From positions 1-48,532 of the forward strand of contig CAZLKS010000002.1 of the NCBI GenBank assembly GCA_964560145.1: DNA of 48,532 nucleotides, read 5' to 3'. This DNA comes from JAHFLF01 sp964560145 (GTDB taxonomy: Bacteria; Patescibacteriota; Minisyncoccia; UBA6257; 1-14-0-10-44-23). Each line of letters starts with the position of its first letter. Position 1 is the first letter of the stretch. Below are positions 1-7,516 of the stretch, piece after piece. The notes below the pieces were generated by a model. That model saw nothing but the letters and a program-made list of their open reading frames with translations. It was not told the DNA's origin and did no database searches. The translations under genes were made by a program, and so were the position numbers.

Positions 1-1
1 C

Positions 2-1222
2 TTGAATTCGGCAGTAAGTGAATCAAACTATCCGACAAATAATATGTCGATGGCTGGCAATGTGCTTTTGATGCATATGAATGATACCAGTGGAGCCGTT
101 ACTGACACCTCCGGTAACGCAAACAATGGCACGATATATGGCACAGTGGCATACAACGCCCCTGGACTACTCAGAACCTCGCTTCTATTCAGCGGCACTT
201 CGAACAGCTACGTGCGAGCGAACAACGCGACGAACCTCAACCTGCCAAACACGGGAGGGACGGTAATGCTCTGGATAAAGCCAACCATCACGAACACCTC
301 CCTACCGCAAAACAGCGGCATGGGAATTCTGCGTAAGCCAGACTATAACGGCAACCTTGCCGCCCCCGGCGGATACGGCTTAGAAATTTATAGAAACCTC
401 ACTACAAGTCCAGCTAACATTAAAATGTCACTCGGATGGAATAGCGGACTCGCCAACTCTACCCAATCACTGACTGGCGCGACGAATATTCAATCAGGAA
501 ACTGGTACCACGTCGCTATGACCTGGAACGCGACCACGATGAACATCTACGTTAATGGCGTACTTGATGCAACAGCCGCTCGTACAACTGGTCCGCTCAA
601 CTGGGCGAATGGAACCGAGAAGCTCTACATTGGCCACGCCAACGCCGCCGTATCATCTGGCTATTATTGGTACAACGGCTGGATGGATGAAATAGCATTC
701 TTCAGCCGTCAGCTCTCCCCCGCCGAAATCATGTCTTCCTATCAACGCGGAGCATTCCACCCTAAGATTCGCATTCGTAGCTGCAATGACGCCGCTTGCT
801 CTGGTGAAACATTTGTTGGCCCCGATGGCACCGCGAACACCTACTTCAGTGACGAAAACAACACAACACCCACGCCACCCTCTTCTTCTCCAAGCGTGCC
901 CGCTAACCAGTACTTCCAGTATCAAGCAATTCTCGATACTGATTCAACGCTCTACGGACCAGAAATCACCAATGTTAGCGGTGCCAATGACGGTGACGGT
1001 GCAGTAGTCATAAGCGGAACAAGCACGACCGATACTACCGCTGAGGCCTGCCTTGATTTAACCTCACAGCTTGTACCAACGTTTATTACATCGCTTCCGT
1101 TTGACCCACAAACCGGCTCACTCGCAAAAAGTTATTACGCAGTCAGAAAAGTCGGCATGGACGGCATCACCGTTCGCGCCTGCTCCCCCGAACTCGGAAA
1201 GAGCATTCAAGTCGTGCAGTAG
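2..1222 (+). CDS. LamG-domain surface protein with pilin-like C-terminus (5' partial)
   Basis: The reading frame is open at the left window edge, so the N-terminus is missing. Residues about 18-245 look like a LamG/concanavalin A-like jelly roll: LLMHMND near the start, then WYHVAMTW, NIYVNGVLD and a closing DEIAFFSRQLSPAEI, as in many carbohydrate- or surface-binding proteins. Residues about 255-325 carry a GPDGTANTYF...QYFQYQA segment that recurs in the 1874-aa protein encoded at 16195-21819. The last 60 residues (LVPTFITSLPFDPQTG...YYAVRK) resemble the C-termini of type IV pilin-like proteins, so the missing N-terminus may be a prepilin helix; that is inference. It is probably exported and displayed on the cell surface. 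The ligand is unknown. Confidence 0.8.
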   Translation: MNSAVSESNYPTNNMSMAGNVLLMHMNDTSGAVTDTSGNANNGTIYGTVAYNAPGLLRTSLLFSGTSNSYVRANNATNLNLPNTGGTVMLWIKPTITNTSLPQNSGMGILRKPDYNGNLAAPGGYGLEIYRNLTTSPANIKMSLGWNSGLANSTQSLTGATNIQSGNWYHVAMTWNATTMNIYVNGVLDATAARTTGPLNWANGTEKLYIGHANAAVSSGYYWYNGWMDEIAFFSRQLSPAEIMSSYQRGAFHPKIRIRSCNDAACSGETFVGPDGTANTYFSDENNTTPTPPSSSPSVPANQYFQYQAILDTDSTLYGPEITNVSGANDGDGAVVISGTSTTDTTAEACLDLTSQLVPTFITSLPFDPQTGSLAKSYYAVRKVGMDGITVRACSPELGKSIQVVQ

Positions 1223-1405
1223 CAAGTAATTGTAGTTGGTAGTACACCAGCACAATATTGGGTGGCCAGTAGGCGAGGATTTTTGCGCAAGGGCAAGGCC
1301 TGCCGGCAGGCAGGAATCAAGCCGTGAGTCGTAGGTCAAATCCTACGACGGAACGGGTAGCGCAGCGCCAGCGATAAAGATAGAACGCAGAAAGACAAGT
1401 TTATG

Positions 1406-1531
1406 GTGCTCTCGCTAGGAATCGCCCTCGACTCAACTGCGTGCCGTCGCACTCAGTTGGTCTGGGTACCGCCTCATTCATTTTTCTTGGTAGAAAAATG
1501 AACTCCGGCGATTCGATTCCTAGCGAGAGCA
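1406..1531. repeat. Palindromic element flanked by copies of the tRNA-Arg 3' end
   Basis: The last 19 nt of the tRNA-Arg region (minus strand, 1579-1561) recur as a perfect direct copy at 1424-1406, and 18 nt of it recur inverted at 1514-1531. The two outer copies face each other and enclose about 90 bp holding a smaller perfect hairpin (arms 1477-1487 and 1492-1502, loop TGGT). This could be an integration scar at the tRNA or a small palindromic mobile repeat. No integrase is nearby. Confidence 0.6.
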
Positions 1532-1535
1532 AAGC

Positions 1536-1560
1536 AAAAACCGGCCTATGCCGGTCTTTT
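1536..1560 (-). terminator. Terminator of tRNA-Arg
   Basis: A short GC hairpin (ACCGGC/GCCGGT, loop CTAT) flanked by A and T runs lies directly after the tRNA 3' end on the minus strand. It would work in both directions. Confidence 0.7.
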
Positions 1561-1561
1561 G

Positions 1562-1633
1562 TGCTCTCGCTAGGAATCGAACCTAGATTTGCCACTTCGC
1601 AGGCGGCTGTCCTATCCATTGAACGACAAGAGC
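1562..1633 (-). tRNA. tRNA-Arg(GCG)
   Basis: The reverse complement folds as a standard cloverleaf. The acceptor arms are GCTCTTG and CGAGAGC, the D stem is GTTC/GGAC, and the anticodon stem is GCCGC/GTGGC with loop CTGCGAA, giving anticodon GCG. The T arm is CTAGG-TTCGATT-CCTAG and the discriminator is A. CCA is not encoded. GCG is an unusual choice for the CGN box, where most bacteria use inosine-modified ACG. Confidence 0.9.
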
Positions 1634-1688
1634 GTTTGAATATTATCCATGATTATGGCATAAAAATCAAATGTATTACCCGTATCCG

Positions 1689-2156
1689 TTACAAACGAAG
1701 CCACCTTGCCATAGTATCAGCAATCGCCGGCGTATATTCAAACGGATGCATCTTTGTTGATAAAAGCTGCCGCATCTGATCCATCTTGTCCCGCGGAACA
1801 AGCACTTTTGAATACTGCTGGAACTTTTTTGCCGGACGCATAACAAGCTCAACGTGCTGCCCACCTAAATCAAAAAATGCATAACCGTTCACGTCCGTAA
1901 AAGGCCGAACCAACTTATCATCAAACAAGAGACCCTCATCGGTAAATGCATACACGTGCTCTGCTGGCCCGGCGTGGCCAAGAAGTAAGATTACTACTTC
2001 GGCGATAACAATGAAAAGTGCGAATAAAATATTTTCTTGAATGAAAGCAACCACCACCAGTAGCAGTGCAATTACCATACTCCAAAGATACCAGGCCGAA
2101 CTACGCTCAGCCTCTTCAAATTCGGGAGCCTGCCACGAAATAATGCGAGAACTCAT
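1689..2156 (-). CDS. Small membrane protein, PH-domain-like
   Basis: The product is 155 aa. Residues 22-62 form two closely spaced hydrophobic segments (SMVIALLLVVVAF and LFALFIVIAEVVILLL). They are followed by a soluble part of about 90 residues (VYAFTDEGLLFDDKLVRPF...YAFFDLGG) reminiscent of bacterial PH-like or DUF5673-like membrane proteins. It probably sits in the cytoplasmic membrane with a cytosolic beta-rich domain. No catalytic motif is visible. The gene is divergent from the ATP-grasp gene at 2215, and its own extended -10 box lies 6 nt before the ATG. Function unknown; the family match is by general look only. Confidence 0.7.
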   Translation of the reverse strand: MSSRIISWQAPEFEEAERSSAWYLWSMVIALLLVVVAFIQENILFALFIVIAEVVILLLGHAGPAEHVYAFTDEGLLFDDKLVRPFTDVNGYAFFDLGGQHVELVMRPAKKFQQYSKVLVPRDKMDQMRQLLSTKMHPFEYTPAIADTMARWLRL

Positions 2157-2162
2157 AGAGAC

Positions 2163-2168
2163 ATTCTA
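2163..2168 (-). promoter_or_regulatory. Leaderless-type extended -10 of the 2156 gene
   Basis: On the minus strand TGGTAGAAT is followed by 6 nt and then the ATG at 2156. With the usual 6-8 nt from -10 to transcription start, the mRNA would begin at or next to the start codon. Confidence 0.6.
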
Positions 2169-2178
2169 CCACCAAACT

Positions 2179-2208
2179 TAGACAAGCCATAGACGACTGC
2201 GGTAATAT
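2179..2208 (+). promoter_or_regulatory. Promoter of the ATP-grasp gene
   Basis: TAGACA (2179-2184), an 18-nt spacer and TAATAT (2203-2208) lie 6 nt before the ATG at 2215. No Shine-Dalgarno site fits between, so a leaderless start is likely. Confidence 0.5.
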
Positions 2209-2214
2209 TACTGC

Positions 2215-3387
2215 ATGGACACTAAACCATCTCGCTGCGAGTATTGCGGCAATAATCAAGTCTCTCATATTGGCACCCTCACGAACGACTACTTAAGCTT
2301 AATGAACAAGCCGCTTGAGTGGCTTGGCACCAGCGAGCTTGGGCGATTGCTCGAGAAATACTTGATACGCCTAGCTCCGCCACTCGTCGCCATTGGCGAA
2401 CGTTTTGGCATTCTTCGTTTTAGCGACGATATCGAAAAAGCACCAAATGATCGCTCGCGTGTCATTTGGGAAGAAGCACAGCGTCGAGGCATCAAAATGC
2501 GACAATTCATGGTCGGCAAAAGACCGATTGATTTCTATGAAGCGAAACTGCCGAACCGAACAATTCTTTTCGAGAGTCTCCCCGTCCCAACCGAGCTACA
2601 AACATCGGCTATTCGCTGGATGGACGACAAGCTCAAGCTAAAAAAGAAACTTATGGAGGCAGGTATCCCTGTTGCTCGCGGCGACGCTTTCACCACATTC
2701 GCAGCAATGCGAAATCTGTTCCGCAAAATCGACAAACCCGTCATCGTCAAACCCGCAGTTGGTTCGCGCGGACGACACACCACCACCTTCATCTACACCG
2801 AAAATCAACTCAAAAAAGCTTTTGATATTGGTAAGCAAATTTCGCGACGCCTCGTCATGGAAGAGCACCTTATCGGCAGCGTGTATCGTGCCACGATTAT
2901 CGGTGGCAAACTCGTTGGCGTACTACGTGGCGATCCGCCGCGTATCACCGGCGATGGCACAAGCACCGTCACTGAACTAATCAAGATAAAAAACGATACA
3001 CGACACCCAGAGGTAAAAGAGTTCAAACCAACTGACCACACCAAAGAATTCTTAGCACGTAACAACATCACCCTCGAAACTGTTTTACCCAAAGGAAAAA
3101 CAATTGATTTAACTGAAAAGATTGGTGCTAGCTACGGTGGCTATCGCGCCGAAGAGTCCCACATTTGCCATCCGAAAATTAAAGCCACGCTCGAAGCAGC
3201 TGGCCGCGTCGTTGATTACCCGACTATGGGCTTCGACTTCATCATCAAAGACGTCACCAAAGACCCCGATACGCAAAAATGGGGCATCATCGAGTGCAAC
3301 TCGCTCCCCTTCATTGATTTACACCACCACCCGTTCGAAGGACCAGCCATAAACGTCGCTGCCTACGTTTGGGACTTCTGGAAATAA
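2215..3387 (+). CDS. ATP-grasp domain protein (cyanophycin synthetase/D-Ala ligase-like)
   Basis: The product is 390 aa. An N-terminal CEYCGN pair hints at a degenerate zinc knuckle. From about residue 140 an ATP-grasp fold follows: a KKKLMEAGIPVARG lid region, the ATP-binding lysine stretch KPVIVKPAVGSRGRH, GDGTSTVTELI as in cyanophycin synthetase-type ligases, and the metal-binding end GIIECNSLPFIDLHHHP. Such enzymes join a carboxylate to an amine with ATP via an acyl phosphate. The substrate is not readable from sequence. The next gene, a VanX-type dipeptidase, starts 14 nt downstream, so a role in making or recycling a D-amino-acid or cell-wall peptide is plausible but inferred. Confidence 0.8.
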   Translation: MDTKPSRCEYCGNNQVSHIGTLTNDYLSLMNKPLEWLGTSELGRLLEKYLIRLAPPLVAIGERFGILRFSDDIEKAPNDRSRVIWEEAQRRGIKMRQFMVGKRPIDFYEAKLPNRTILFESLPVPTELQTSAIRWMDDKLKLKKKLMEAGIPVARGDAFTTFAAMRNLFRKIDKPVIVKPAVGSRGRHTTTFIYTENQLKKAFDIGKQISRRLVMEEHLIGSVYRATIIGGKLVGVLRGDPPRITGDGTSTVTELIKIKNDTRHPEVKEFKPTDHTKEFLARNNITLETVLPKGKTIDLTEKIGASYGGYRAEESHICHPKIKATLEAAGRVVDYPTMGFDFIIKDVTKDPDTQKWGIIECNSLPFIDLHHHPFEGPAINVAAYVWDFWK

Positions 3388-3401
3388 CTTTCTCCGCCAA
3401 G

Positions 3402-4169
3402 ATGCCGCTTCCCTATTCCGACAAGGCTCTACCGAACTTCACAGCGCAGAGAGCACGGCTGAGCCAACCACTACCACCAATCAAAGATACTGGCGAAGGC
3501 TGCCAAGATGCAGACAGCGCCCCCTGGAACATAGCCGGCTCCTGTTATTACGCCGAGACAAATAATCCACCGTATTTTGCGGCGGCACCTGGAGCAGAAA
3601 AACAAATACTCCTGCGAACCGGTGTGCTAAACCGACTACAACTCGTCAATCAGGAGTTTAACAAAAGTGGCCTTGAAATTTTCTGTTATGACGGCTGGCG
3701 ACCGCAAAGTGTCCAACGGTACTATCGCAACATCTGGGTTCCGAATTACTTACGACACAAAAATCCGGCTCTTTCAGAGAGCGAGATACAGCAACAGGCA
3801 AGTATCTACTGGTCTACCGCCTACCCCTCCGAAGACGAAGTACCGAAAGATAATCCACCACCACACTCAACGGGCGGAGCCGTCGATGTAACGATTCGCA
3901 CGATTAAAACAGGTGAGATGCTCTTTATGGGCTCCACCTTCGACGACCCATCCCCAATTTCGATGACTGAGCATTTTGAAATCGATTCTGGTAACCCGTC
4001 TTCGACCAAGCTGGCTCGTGCCAACAGACGCCTCTTATACTGGGCAATGATCGAAGCCGGATTCGTTAATTATCCAAACGAGTGGTGGCACTACTCGTAC
4101 GGCGACCAAGAATGGGCGGCACAAACCAACTCCCCGTTCGCCATCTACGGTAAGCGAACCACAACCTAA
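3402..4169 (+). CDS. D-alanyl-D-alanine dipeptidase, VanX/M15D type
   Basis: The product is 255 aa from the ATG at 3402. The frame is open upstream to a TTG at 3369, but that would overlap the ATP-grasp gene, and MPLPYSDK is a better start. The zinc-peptidase signature of M15 is present: HSTGGAVDVT (SxHxxGxAxD type) and EWWHYSYGDQ, with the catalytic Glu next to the third zinc ligand. FCYDGWRPQSVQ is the conserved arginine stretch of VanX. The family hydrolyses D-Ala-D-Ala. I see no signal peptide, as in cytoplasmic VanX/DdpX. It is co-transcribed with the ATP-grasp gene; recycling of cell-wall dipeptide is likelier than glycopeptide resistance, since vanH/A partners are absent. Confidence 0.85.
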   Translation: MPLPYSDKALPNFTAQRARLSQPLPPIKDTGEGCQDADSAPWNIAGSCYYAETNNPPYFAAAPGAEKQILLRTGVLNRLQLVNQEFNKSGLEIFCYDGWRPQSVQRYYRNIWVPNYLRHKNPALSESEIQQQASIYWSTAYPSEDEVPKDNPPPHSTGGAVDVTIRTIKTGEMLFMGSTFDDPSPISMTEHFEIDSGNPSSTKLARANRRLLYWAMIEAGFVNYPNEWWHYSYGDQEWAAQTNSPFAIYGKRTTT

Positions 4170-4280
4170 TCATCCTGACTGCATTGCCCCCGCATCATCC
4201 CGCCCTCTTCGTGTCATCCTGCTTATCCTGAACCTGCTAAAGGAAGCTCGTCGAAGGAACTTATCCACCATATTGTCCCG
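4170..4280. repeat. Intergenic palindromic repeat debris
   Basis: The spacer contains repeated CATCCTG/TCATCC units and a GTCATCCTG...GTCGAAGGAAC stretch of the kind seen in dispersed intergenic repeats. No ORF or RNA gene is supported. Confidence 0.35.
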
Positions 4281-4309
4281 TTGACGTTATACCCCCTAGG
4301 GGGTATACT
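4281..4309 (+). promoter_or_regulatory. Copper operon promoter with CsoR operator
   Basis: TTGACG (4281-4286), exactly 17 nt, and TATACT (4304-4309) form a strong promoter. The perfect palindrome ATACCCCCTAGGGGGTAT (4289-4306) fills the spacer and the first bases of the -10. It has the C-run/TA/G-run form of known CsoR operators, so bound apo-CsoR would block RNA polymerase. The ATG of csoR is 8 nt after the -10, leaving little or no leader. Confidence 0.85.
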
Positions 4310-4317
4310 AATGGCAT

Positions 4318-4578
4318 ATGCAAAAACAACCACCGCTTATTCGTCGTCTTAAAATTATCGAGGGTCAGGTTCGTGGCCTACAGCGCATGGTAGAAGAAGA
4401 TAAGTACTGCATCGACATCATCACGCAAACCTCCGCCATCAAACAGTCACTTTCCAATATCGAAGACGTACTTATGGAGGGACACTTGGGACACTGTGCT
4501 GTGAATCAAATCAAAGCCGGTAAAACAGAGAAGGCTGTCAGCGAGATTCTTAAAGTATATAAATTAAAACGGAGGTAA
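4318..4578 (+). CDS. csoR: Copper-sensing repressor CsoR
   Basis: The product is 86 aa, the normal CsoR length, and all helical. The Cu(I) ligands are in family register: Cys31, His56 and Cys60 (YCIDI and EGHLGHC, spacing 25 and 4). The N-terminal RRLKIIEGQVRGLQRMV is the family signature of the DNA-binding face. In this family the apo-protein binds the operator and Cu(I) releases it. It heads the copper operon and has the matching palindrome in its own promoter, so it should be autoregulated. The stop codon lies in a small hairpin (4576-4597), which may trim or attenuate the transcript before the next gene. Confidence 0.93.
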   Translation: MQKQPPLIRRLKIIEGQVRGLQRMVEEDKYCIDIITQTSAIKQSLSNIEDVLMEGHLGHCAVNQIKAGKTEKAVSEILKVYKLKRR

Positions 4579-4597
4579 CTTTGCGAAGGCAAAGTTA
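4576..4597 (+). other. Hairpin at the csoR stop codon
   Basis: TAACTTTGC and GCAAAGTTA form a perfect 9-bp stem with loop GAAG. There is no U-tract, so it is more likely an mRNA stability or attenuation element than a full terminator. A second weaker hairpin of GCCCGCC type follows at about 4607-4633. Confidence 0.45.
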
Positions 4598-4672
4598 TCC
4601 TGCTCGCCCGCCGTATCCATAGGCGAAGGCGGGAGTCACCAGACGAAGAATCCATTCAATAAAAACAAATCC

Positions 4673-5239
4673 ATGAAAACAATCTCACTCCCCCTTTCGC
4701 TATCGTTCATAGCTGTCGCCCTTATCGCCGGTATCGCCATCGGTTACTTTGCCACGCCGGAGTATCGACAAAACATGTATGCAAGCGCTCAAATGAATCT
4801 TGGTCCGGCAGACCGCTGGATAGACGAGCGATATATCGATGCGATGATTGCTCATCACCGTGGCGCCATTTTAGTGGCGGAGCAGGCTTCAAAAAACTCA
4901 ACCCATAGTGAAATAAAGAATCTGGCCTCTGAAATCATCGCCAACGAGCCAAAGCTAATTACCGAACTCTATCAGTGGAAAAAGGACTGGTACGGCAGCG
5001 ACCGTACCGTTAAAGACCCCATTATGCCGAATCTTGGCTCAGCCGACAGCACCTTTGACCTGCGTTTCTTAAATGCAGTTATCTCCCACCACGAGGCAGG
5101 TATCATAATGACCAAAGAGGTTCGCCTTAAATCCACTCGCAGCGAAGTGTTAAATAATGCTGATGCCGTAGAGCAGTTCTTGGCTGGTGGCATTACGATG
5201 CTCAAGGGCTGGCGGACTAGCTGGTACAACGTTCAATAA
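4673..5239 (+). CDS. DUF305 protein, membrane-anchored, copper-linked
   Basis: The product is 188 aa. An N-terminal hydrophobic helix (LSFIAVALIAGIAIGYFA) should anchor it, with the rest outside the membrane. The body has the two-repeat ferritin-like DUF305 pattern: MIAHHRGAILVAEQA in the first half and VISHHEAGIIMTKEV in the second, with paired histidines and acidic residues that could bind metal. DUF305 proteins are frequent beside copper resistance genes. Here it sits between csoR and copA, so an extracytoplasmic copper-binding role is a reasonable inference. Confidence 0.85.
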   Translation: MKTISLPLSLSFIAVALIAGIAIGYFATPEYRQNMYASAQMNLGPADRWIDERYIDAMIAHHRGAILVAEQASKNSTHSEIKNLASEIIANEPKLITELYQWKKDWYGSDRTVKDPIMPNLGSADSTFDLRFLNAVISHHEAGIIMTKEVRLKSTRSEVLNNADAVEQFLAGGITMLKGWRTSWYNVQ

Positions 5240-5250
5240 CCGCTTCGCAC

Positions 5251-7509
5251 ATGTATATGGAACAAAAAAATATTAAGGTTCACGGCATGCATTGTGCCAG
5301 TTGCGAACAAATCATCGCCAAGAAAGTCGGTAAGTTGCCCGGCGTAACAAGCGTGAGCGCAAGCTTTGCCAGCGAAACAGCCAGTATCTCTTTTGACCCT
5401 ACGCAGACGAGCATTGAATCGATGAACGAAACGCTTAAACAATACGGTTACTCTTTTGACGCGCCCAAACATGTTGACCATGCAGGTAACACAACTACCG
5501 GCACAGACCCCCATGCGAATCACGACTCGTCGCATGCACACACGCAGTTTGCCACGCCGATAACCGTCGCCGTTTTTCTCGCGATGGTCTGGGATATAGG
5601 ACACCGCTTCTATCCGGCAACTATTCCCGCCTTCCCTATCCCGATGGGCATTTTTAACCCAACCTCGCTTGCCCTCTCTACCGTCTTCCTCTTCTGGATT
5701 GGCCAGCCGTTCCTAGTCGCCGTCGGTCGCTTCATCCGCTACGGCACTGCTGGCATGGACACGCTCGTTGGCATCGGTACATCAGTCGCCTACCTCTACA
5801 GTGCGCTCGTTCTCCTCTTCCCCGCTTTTGGCAAACTGATTAACGCACCTGAAGGACTCTATTTTGATGTCACCATCGTTGTCATTGGTTTCATCACGCT
5901 TGGAAAATATTTAGAAGCAAACGCCAAACGTCGTACGGGAGATGCAATCAAGAAGCTGCTCGGTCTGCAGGTAAAGACCGCGCTCGTGCTTCGTAATGGT
6001 AAAGAACAAGAGCTGCCAATTGACCAGGTGGTTGCTGGTGACCTTGTACTTGTTCGACCTGGCATGAAGATTCCGGTGGACGGAGTCATCACCGAAGGCA
6101 GTTCGTCGATTGACGAGGCGATGCTCACTGGCGAACCAATGCCGGTAGACAAAAAATCTGGTGACAAGGTTTCCGCCGGAACGATTAATACGACTGGCTC
6201 GTTTACCATCAGAGCAATCGGCGTCGGCAATGACACGCTCCTCGCCCACATCATTAAGTTGGTGCAGGAGTCGCAAAGCTCTAAGGCACTGATTCAGCGC
6301 CTTGTCGACAGAATCTCTGGCATCTTCGTTCCAACTGTTCTAGTTATCGCCGCACTCACCCTCATCGCCTGGCTCGTTATTGGTAGCCAGTTCATGCCCT
6401 TTGGCAGTGCTCTTTCGCTCGGCATCATCTGCATGGTCGGCATTCTAGTCATCGCCTGCCCGTGTGCACTCGGACTTGCTACCCCAACCGCCATAATCGT
6501 TGGTGTCGGCAAAGGTGCCACCAGCGGCATTCTTATCAAGAACGCTGAAGCGCTAGAAAAACTGCACCACGTACGCGCTCTCATCATAGACAAAACTGGC
6601 ACGCTTACCGTCGGCAAACCATCAGTCACACACATCAATACGGATGGACTGACCGAAATCGAAGCACTAACGATTCTTGCCTCACTCGAAAAGTCGTCAG
6701 AGCATCCACTAGCACAGAGCATTGTTATCTATGCAGCCAGTAAAAACATACCGCTAAAATCAATAAGCAACTTTGAAAATCTTCCGGGTCGCGGCGTGCG
6801 TGGAATATTTGATGGCACACAGTACAGCGCCGGTGGCCCCGCTCTACTCGCAGAACTCGGGATAGCACTACCCGTAGCCGACGAAGCCACAAATCATGAG
6901 ACCCTCATATTCCTCGTTAAAGACAAAATGATTCTCGCCACTGCCAGCATTAGCGACACCGTGAAACCGGAGGCAAAAGAGGCGGTTCGCACTCTAACCA
7001 GTGCCGGCATCCGCGTGATTATGGCCACCGGCGATCACGAAGGCGCAGCCAAGCATGTTGCCGCTAAGCTAGGCATTACCGAATACATTGCTCAGGCACT
7101 TCCCGCCGACAAGCTCGCTAAGGTACGAGGTTTGCAAGCCGAAGGACTCTCCGTTGCAGTCGCAGGTGACGGCGTAAATGATGCACCCGCCCTGGCTGGA
7201 GCCGACGTGAGTATTGCCATGTCTACCGGCACCGATGTTTCGATTGAAGCCAGCGACATCACATTGCTTCGTGGCGACATCGCCAAAATCAGCCAGGCCA
7301 TTCGCCTTTCTCGCAGTACGATGCGCACAATCAAACAGAACCTCTTCTGGGCTTTCGCATATAATGTTATAGGCATCCCCCTCGCCGCTGGTCTGCTTTA
7401 CCCATTCCTCGGCATCCTACTCTCCCCTGCTTTCGCCGGCCTAGCCATGGCCTTCTCCTCAGTCTCGGTAGTCGCCAACTCACTTCGATTAAAAAGCGCT
7501 AAACTCTAA
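5251..7509 (+). CDS. copA: Copper-exporting P1B-type ATPase CopA
   Basis: The product is 752 aa. The N-terminal HMA domain has GMHCASC (Cys15, Cys18), then a His-rich linker (residues 72-96). Membrane helices follow, with the TGEP actuator motif, the channel motif ACPCALGL (Cys near residues 403-405), phosphorylation motif DKTGTLT (about 447), the SEHPLA histidine-proline motif and GDGVNDAPAL (about 640). These define a Cu(I) exporter powered by ATP. The SSVSVVANSLRL end is the conserved last-helix signature. The start could also be the ATG two codons downstream. It lies 11 nt after the DUF305 gene and 7 nt before the next gene, so it belongs to the CsoR-controlled operon. Confidence 0.96.
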   Translation: MYMEQKNIKVHGMHCASCEQIIAKKVGKLPGVTSVSASFASETASISFDPTQTSIESMNETLKQYGYSFDAPKHVDHAGNTTTGTDPHANHDSSHAHTQFATPITVAVFLAMVWDIGHRFYPATIPAFPIPMGIFNPTSLALSTVFLFWIGQPFLVAVGRFIRYGTAGMDTLVGIGTSVAYLYSALVLLFPAFGKLINAPEGLYFDVTIVVIGFITLGKYLEANAKRRTGDAIKKLLGLQVKTALVLRNGKEQELPIDQVVAGDLVLVRPGMKIPVDGVITEGSSSIDEAMLTGEPMPVDKKSGDKVSAGTINTTGSFTIRAIGVGNDTLLAHIIKLVQESQSSKALIQRLVDRISGIFVPTVLVIAALTLIAWLVIGSQFMPFGSALSLGIICMVGILVIACPCALGLATPTAIIVGVGKGATSGILIKNAEALEKLHHVRALIIDKTGTLTVGKPSVTHINTDGLTEIEALTILASLEKSSEHPLAQSIVIYAASKNIPLKSISNFENLPGRGVRGIFDGTQYSAGGPALLAELGIALPVADEATNHETLIFLVKDKMILATASISDTVKPEAKEAVRTLTSAGIRVIMATGDHEGAAKHVAAKLGITEYIAQALPADKLAKVRGLQAEGLSVAVAGDGVNDAPALAGADVSIAMSTGTDVSIEASDITLLRGDIAKISQAIRLSRSTMRTIKQNLFWAFAYNVIGIPLAAGLLYPFLGILLSPAFAGLAMAFSSVSVVANSLRLKSAKL

Positions 7510-7516
7510 TCATCTT

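Noticed and set aside
1328..1349. Hairpin with a T-arm-like loop (GTCGTAGG-TCAAAT-CCTACGAC)
   Set aside because: No acceptor, D or anticodon arm can be built around it, so it is not a tRNA gene; at most a remnant.
3369..3401. TTG start for the VanX-type dipeptidase
   Set aside because: It would overlap the ATP-grasp gene and add residues foreign to the family; the ATG at 3402 fits.
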